Assembly (NCBI GenBank): GCA_018260755.1 | Contig: JAGTWP010000016.1 | Span: 1-16,372 of the forward strand | Source of the DNA: Candidatus Altarchaeum sp. | Lineage (GTDB): Archaea > Altiarchaeota > Altiarchaeia > Altiarchaeales > Altiarchaeaceae | DNA: 16,372 bases | Direction of reading: 5' to 3' | In this document: positions 14,205-16,372 of the stretch, piece by piece | Layout: the number at the start of each line of letters is the position of its first letter | Numbering within the stretch: the first letter of the stretch is position 1 | Notes under the pieces: generated by a model | Told to the model about the DNA's origin: nothing | The model's database searches: none | The model's input: only the letters and a program-made list of their open reading frames with translations | Translations under genes and position numbers: made by a program

Positions 14205-14600
14205 GTTGTAGAATTCAGAGCGTCTAAAATAGAAGGAGAACGAATTGTGGACTTTGAGAAATTTAAGAATGAAATAAGTTTAGCCTATGATTTTAAACCA
14301 TTAGGAGTAACCCGTGAAATGTCTGAAAAATTCGGTGATTATTTAAGGGTAAAATTTGAATTTAGGGTCCGATATTCTCCTGATGTAGGAAATTTAAAGA
14401 TTGAAGGAAGTGTTGCGTATAAAATAGAAGACGAAAAGAAGGACTTTGCTGAGGACAAAAGTGAAATTAAACTTTCAAAAGAGACTTATCAAAGGGTTTC
14501 AAATACGATTATGAAGATGTCCCTTATAGAATTATTCGGCATAGCAAGGAGTTTGTATCTTCCCGTTCCTTTTGACCTTCCGAGAATAAATTTCAAATAA
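14199..14600 (+). CDS. Conserved archaeal protein, possibly SecB-like
   Basis: This is a 133-residue soluble protein without signal or membrane segments. The middle is a beta-rich stretch (LRVKFEFRVRYSPDVGNLKIEGSV by position about 48-71), followed by an alpha segment and a C-terminal LYLPVPFDLPRINF tail. The pattern of a FEFxVxYSP-type strand pair, a G-S-V strand, long helices and a Pro-rich LP-x-P-LPR ending resembles the archaeal SecB-like small proteins, but the match is from memory of the pattern and is uncertain. It is on the plus strand after the transaldolase gene, 149 bp away. The start is at ATG 14199 in a 17-bp duplication, with a TATA-like word at about 14173-14185. It may be a chaperone; no partner gene is nearby. 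Confidence 0.6.
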   Translation: MSVVEFRASKIEGERIVDFEKFKNEISLAYDFKPLGVTREMSEKFGDYLRVKFEFRVRYSPDVGNLKIEGSVAYKIEDEKKDFAEDKSEIKLSKETYQRVSNTIMKMSLIELFGIARSLYLPVPFDLPRINFK

Positions 14601-14645
14601 AAAAGAAATTTTTGAACAGTCTGATTTTTAAATTTTTTAAATTTT

Positions 14646-14797
14646 TTATTCTTTCGTTTGGAGCTTAAACACATTAACTGTATTATTCAAAGGCATTGCA
14701 ACAGTCATAAGTCCTGCACCACCAGGAACCAAAGTAATAAGTGAGCTCTTATTTAAATACCTATATCAACAACAACCGCTCCGTCCTTCATTATATC
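14646..14797 (-). pseudogene. folD: folD remnant (C-terminal fragments)
   Basis: Two minus-strand pieces match the end of bifunctional methylenetetrahydrofolate dehydrogenase/cyclohydrolase. The first, from about 14797 to a stop at 14753-14755, reads DIMKDGAVVVDIGI, the NADP-site strand region of FolD (usually KxGAVVIDVGIN). The second, in another frame and ending at 14646-14648, contains SSLITLVPGGAGLMTVAM then NNTV, matching the family's ITPVPGGVGPMTVAMLxxNT. The segment that should join them is deleted and the frame is shifted; two conserved prolines are Leu. Everything upstream of the first piece is missing, and the beta-helix gene stops 20 bp away at 14817. This is a dead gene cut by a rearrangement. 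Confidence 0.75.
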
Positions 14798-14816
14798 TTA
14801 AAATTAAAGATAAACG

Positions 14817-16298
14817 TTAAGTGTATTTACCAATAACTATTTTGTCAATTAAAGCAAATACATCAAATAAATTTATTGTATTGTCGTTATTCAAATTATA
14901 ATAATCCATTTCGTGTGTCAGAAATTTTCCATTATTTAAATATTCAAGCATTTCAACGGCATCAAAAATATCATCTGCTTGATCTCCACCTCCAATATAA
15001 GAATACATGCATCCAACTACATTATTGTCATTCCAGCCAATTGTAATACCACAAGTATTGTTATCTCCTGAACTTGAAAGCCAATTTGTTGAATTAAAAT
15101 TTAATACATTGTTCCAAACAAAATTGTTATTTATGATTGAACCTGATAATTTTGAGAAAATTCCGATTTTATTATTTGAAATTTGATTATTTGCTATTGT
15201 ATTATTGAAATTTCCGTTTGAACACGAACTTAAATTCCAGGAAGTGCAATCACTTACGGCAATTCCGTTGTCCGTGTTATTTAAAATTCGATTATTTAAA
15301 ATTTGATTATAACTTGAACTTCCGAATACATAAATTCCATTGCTATTTAAATTTGCTGTGTTATTGGTGATGTTATTATTATTTGAAGAATAACTTAAAA
15401 TAATTCCGTCAAGTCCGTTGTGATTTGCCACATTATTTGTTATGTTATTATTTACGGATTGTCCAAGCCATATTCCATCGTATCCATTATAATTTGCAGT
15501 GTTATTGATTAAAGTGTTGTTTGATGCAAGATATAAAAAAATTCCTGCGTCTGAATTTTGCTCAACAAGATTATTTGCAATGGTATTATTTATAGTTCCA
15601 CTTATATAAATTCCATAATAAAAGTTTTTAATCGTGCAGTTTCTTATGGTGTTATTATCTCTTGAAGGATACAAGGAATCTTCTTTACATTTTTTGGCAA
15701 AATTTTCCATATCCGATATACTTGAAAATTCACCGACATGCAATTCACCATTTGAAGGACACCCGAATTGCGGAATTCCTCCACCAGTATTTATTTCTTT
15801 AGATGCACATTCTTTTACAATCTTTACTTTGTTCGGCTCTTTTTCTGCTTCAACCGAGAAAAATTTATATCCTTCATCAGTTAAATTTTGAACCCATGGC
15901 TTCATCTTTTGACAGTGCGGACACCAGTCGGTATGATAAAATATAACAGTATCCGTAGTTATGTGGTATTTATTTAAACACTCAATTGTTTTGATATTAC
16001 TTTTCAAATAAATTCCATAGTCAGTTCCAAAATTATCTCCGTCCAATGTATTCCCCTGGCAGTCAAAAATTTTGTTTGTGAAATTTAATGGACTATTAAT
16101 GCAACTTCCTGCCTGATTTGTTATGCTTTGATTTAATTTGACAGTGCTGCTGCAATTGTTATTGTCATTCAAAGCATTCGTGCAATCGTTACAATTACTG
16201 CATTCACAAATTCCGTTTCCTGAATTGCTGTATGCAAAGACATTTGTGCTTAAAACCAAAAGAATTCCAAAAGCAAAAAATAAAGGCACAAGTTTCAT
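14817..16298 (-). CDS. Secreted beta-helix protein with nested thioredoxin-like domain and dockerin-like C-terminus
   Basis: A signal peptide covers residues 1-22 (hydrophobic core, FAY at its end). A Cys-rich stretch follows (Cys31, 33, 36, 39, 49). NosD-type beta-helix turns begin at about 72 (KIFDCQGNTLDG, then YGIYLKS to residue 100). A thioredoxin-like domain then interrupts them at about 105-206: TVIFYHTDWCPHC with Cys126/Cys129, a GGGIPQF segment giving the expected cis-Pro, and a final helix. The helix turns resume with NTIRNCTIKNF (216-226) and run to about 400 as repeated NNTI, NGI and YGI turns, rich in Asn. Residues 441-489 resemble a dockerin: DYYNLNNDNTINLFDVF has the EF-hand-like Asn/Asp loop, but the first half lacks one. 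It is probably an exported surface protein that may reduce, form or shuffle disulfides. The host of its dockerin-like tail is unknown. Confidence 0.8.
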   Translation of the reverse strand: MKLVPLFFAFGILLVLSTNVFAYSNSGNGICECSNCNDCTNALNDNNNCSSTVKLNQSITNQAGSCINSPLNFTNKIFDCQGNTLDGDNFGTDYGIYLKSNIKTIECLNKYHITTDTVIFYHTDWCPHCQKMKPWVQNLTDEGYKFFSVEAEKEPNKVKIVKECASKEINTGGGIPQFGCPSNGELHVGEFSSISDMENFAKKCKEDSLYPSRDNNTIRNCTIKNFYYGIYISGTINNTIANNLVEQNSDAGIFLYLASNNTLINNTANYNGYDGIWLGQSVNNNITNNVANHNGLDGIILSYSSNNNNITNNTANLNSNGIYVFGSSSYNQILNNRILNNTDNGIAVSDCTSWNLSSCSNGNFNNTIANNQISNNKIGIFSKLSGSIINNNFVWNNVLNFNSTNWLSSSGDNNTCGITIGWNDNNVVGCMYSYIGGGDQADDIFDAVEMLEYLNNGKFLTHEMDYYNLNNDNTINLFDVFALIDKIVIGKYT

Positions 16299-16372
16299 TT
16301 TTTATTTTATCTTATCTTATCTTATATCTTATCTTATATCTTATCTTATATCTTATCTTATATCTTATCTTA
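16299..16372. repeat. 12-bp tandem repeat upstream of the beta-helix gene, truncated by the window
   Basis: Four exact copies of CTTATATCTTAT run from 16321 to 16368, then a partial copy continues past the window edge. Just before are CTTAT pentamers from about 16310, so the array alternates 5- and 7-bp words. It begins about 12 bp upstream of the ATG (16298) and occupies the whole visible promoter zone; its minus strand is GATATAAG-type and so contains TATA-like words in every unit. Confidence 0.9.

Noticed and set aside
16310-16372. CTTATATCTTAT array considered as CRISPR or telomere-like repeat
   Set aside because: There are no spacers and it is AT-rich and next to a gene start; a simple tandem array explains it.

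Overview
This window is archaeal. It carries topoisomerase VI subunit B, an aRF1-type release factor with NIKS and GGQ motifs, an archaeal HMG-CoA synthase, a DUF63 membrane protein, a DUF1464 kinase-like protein and a translation-linked zinc ribbon. The DNA is very AT-rich. Most genes have an A/T-only TATA-like box about 20-30 bp before the start codon and no Shine-Dalgarno sequence, which fits leaderless transcription. The arginine-pathway gene argC, riboflavin gene ribB and mevalonate-pathway gene point to a fairly self-sufficient archaeon. An Altiarchaeales-like lineage is my guess, not something the sequence proves.

Layout. 1-2240 (minus): argC behind a YhcC-type radical SAM gene. 2332-3534 (plus): a HisB-like dehydratase with altered metal ligands and a YdjM-like membrane hydrolase. 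3541-5316 (minus): ribB, a YrdC/TsaC-type gene and a 53-residue four-CxxC zinc ribbon. Two degraded, similar fragments, possibly transposase remnants, lie on either side of ribB. 5384-7165 (minus): top6B, with a repetitive Asn/Asp/Ser tail. It is divergent from DUF1464 (7225-8256, plus) across a near-palindromic promoter region. 8277-8934: a 149-bp direct repeat flanking a gene for an 86-residue membrane protein. 8939-12065 (minus): an apparent operon of HMG-CoA synthase, an N-terminally missing PheRS beta subunit and aRF1. 12066-12466: 401 bp without a clear gene, holding repeats and possible coding remnants. 12467-14600 (plus): DUF63 protein, a transaldolase-family aldolase and a small conserved archaeal protein. 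14646-14797 (minus): a remnant of folD. 14817-16298 (minus): a secreted right-handed beta-helix protein with a thioredoxin-like domain inserted in it and a dockerin-like C-terminus. A 12-bp tandem repeat lies directly upstream and runs off the window.

Most genes are housekeeping: translation and tRNA modification (aRF1, PheRS beta, TsaC-like, zinc ribbon), topology (Top6B), cofactor and lipid precursors (RibB, MvaS) and amino acids (ArgC, HisB-like). The unusual material is structural: the nested thioredoxin/beta-helix protein, the repeat-bounded small gene, the half-length pheT with its own ribosome binding site, the HisB-like active-site changes and several gene remnants.
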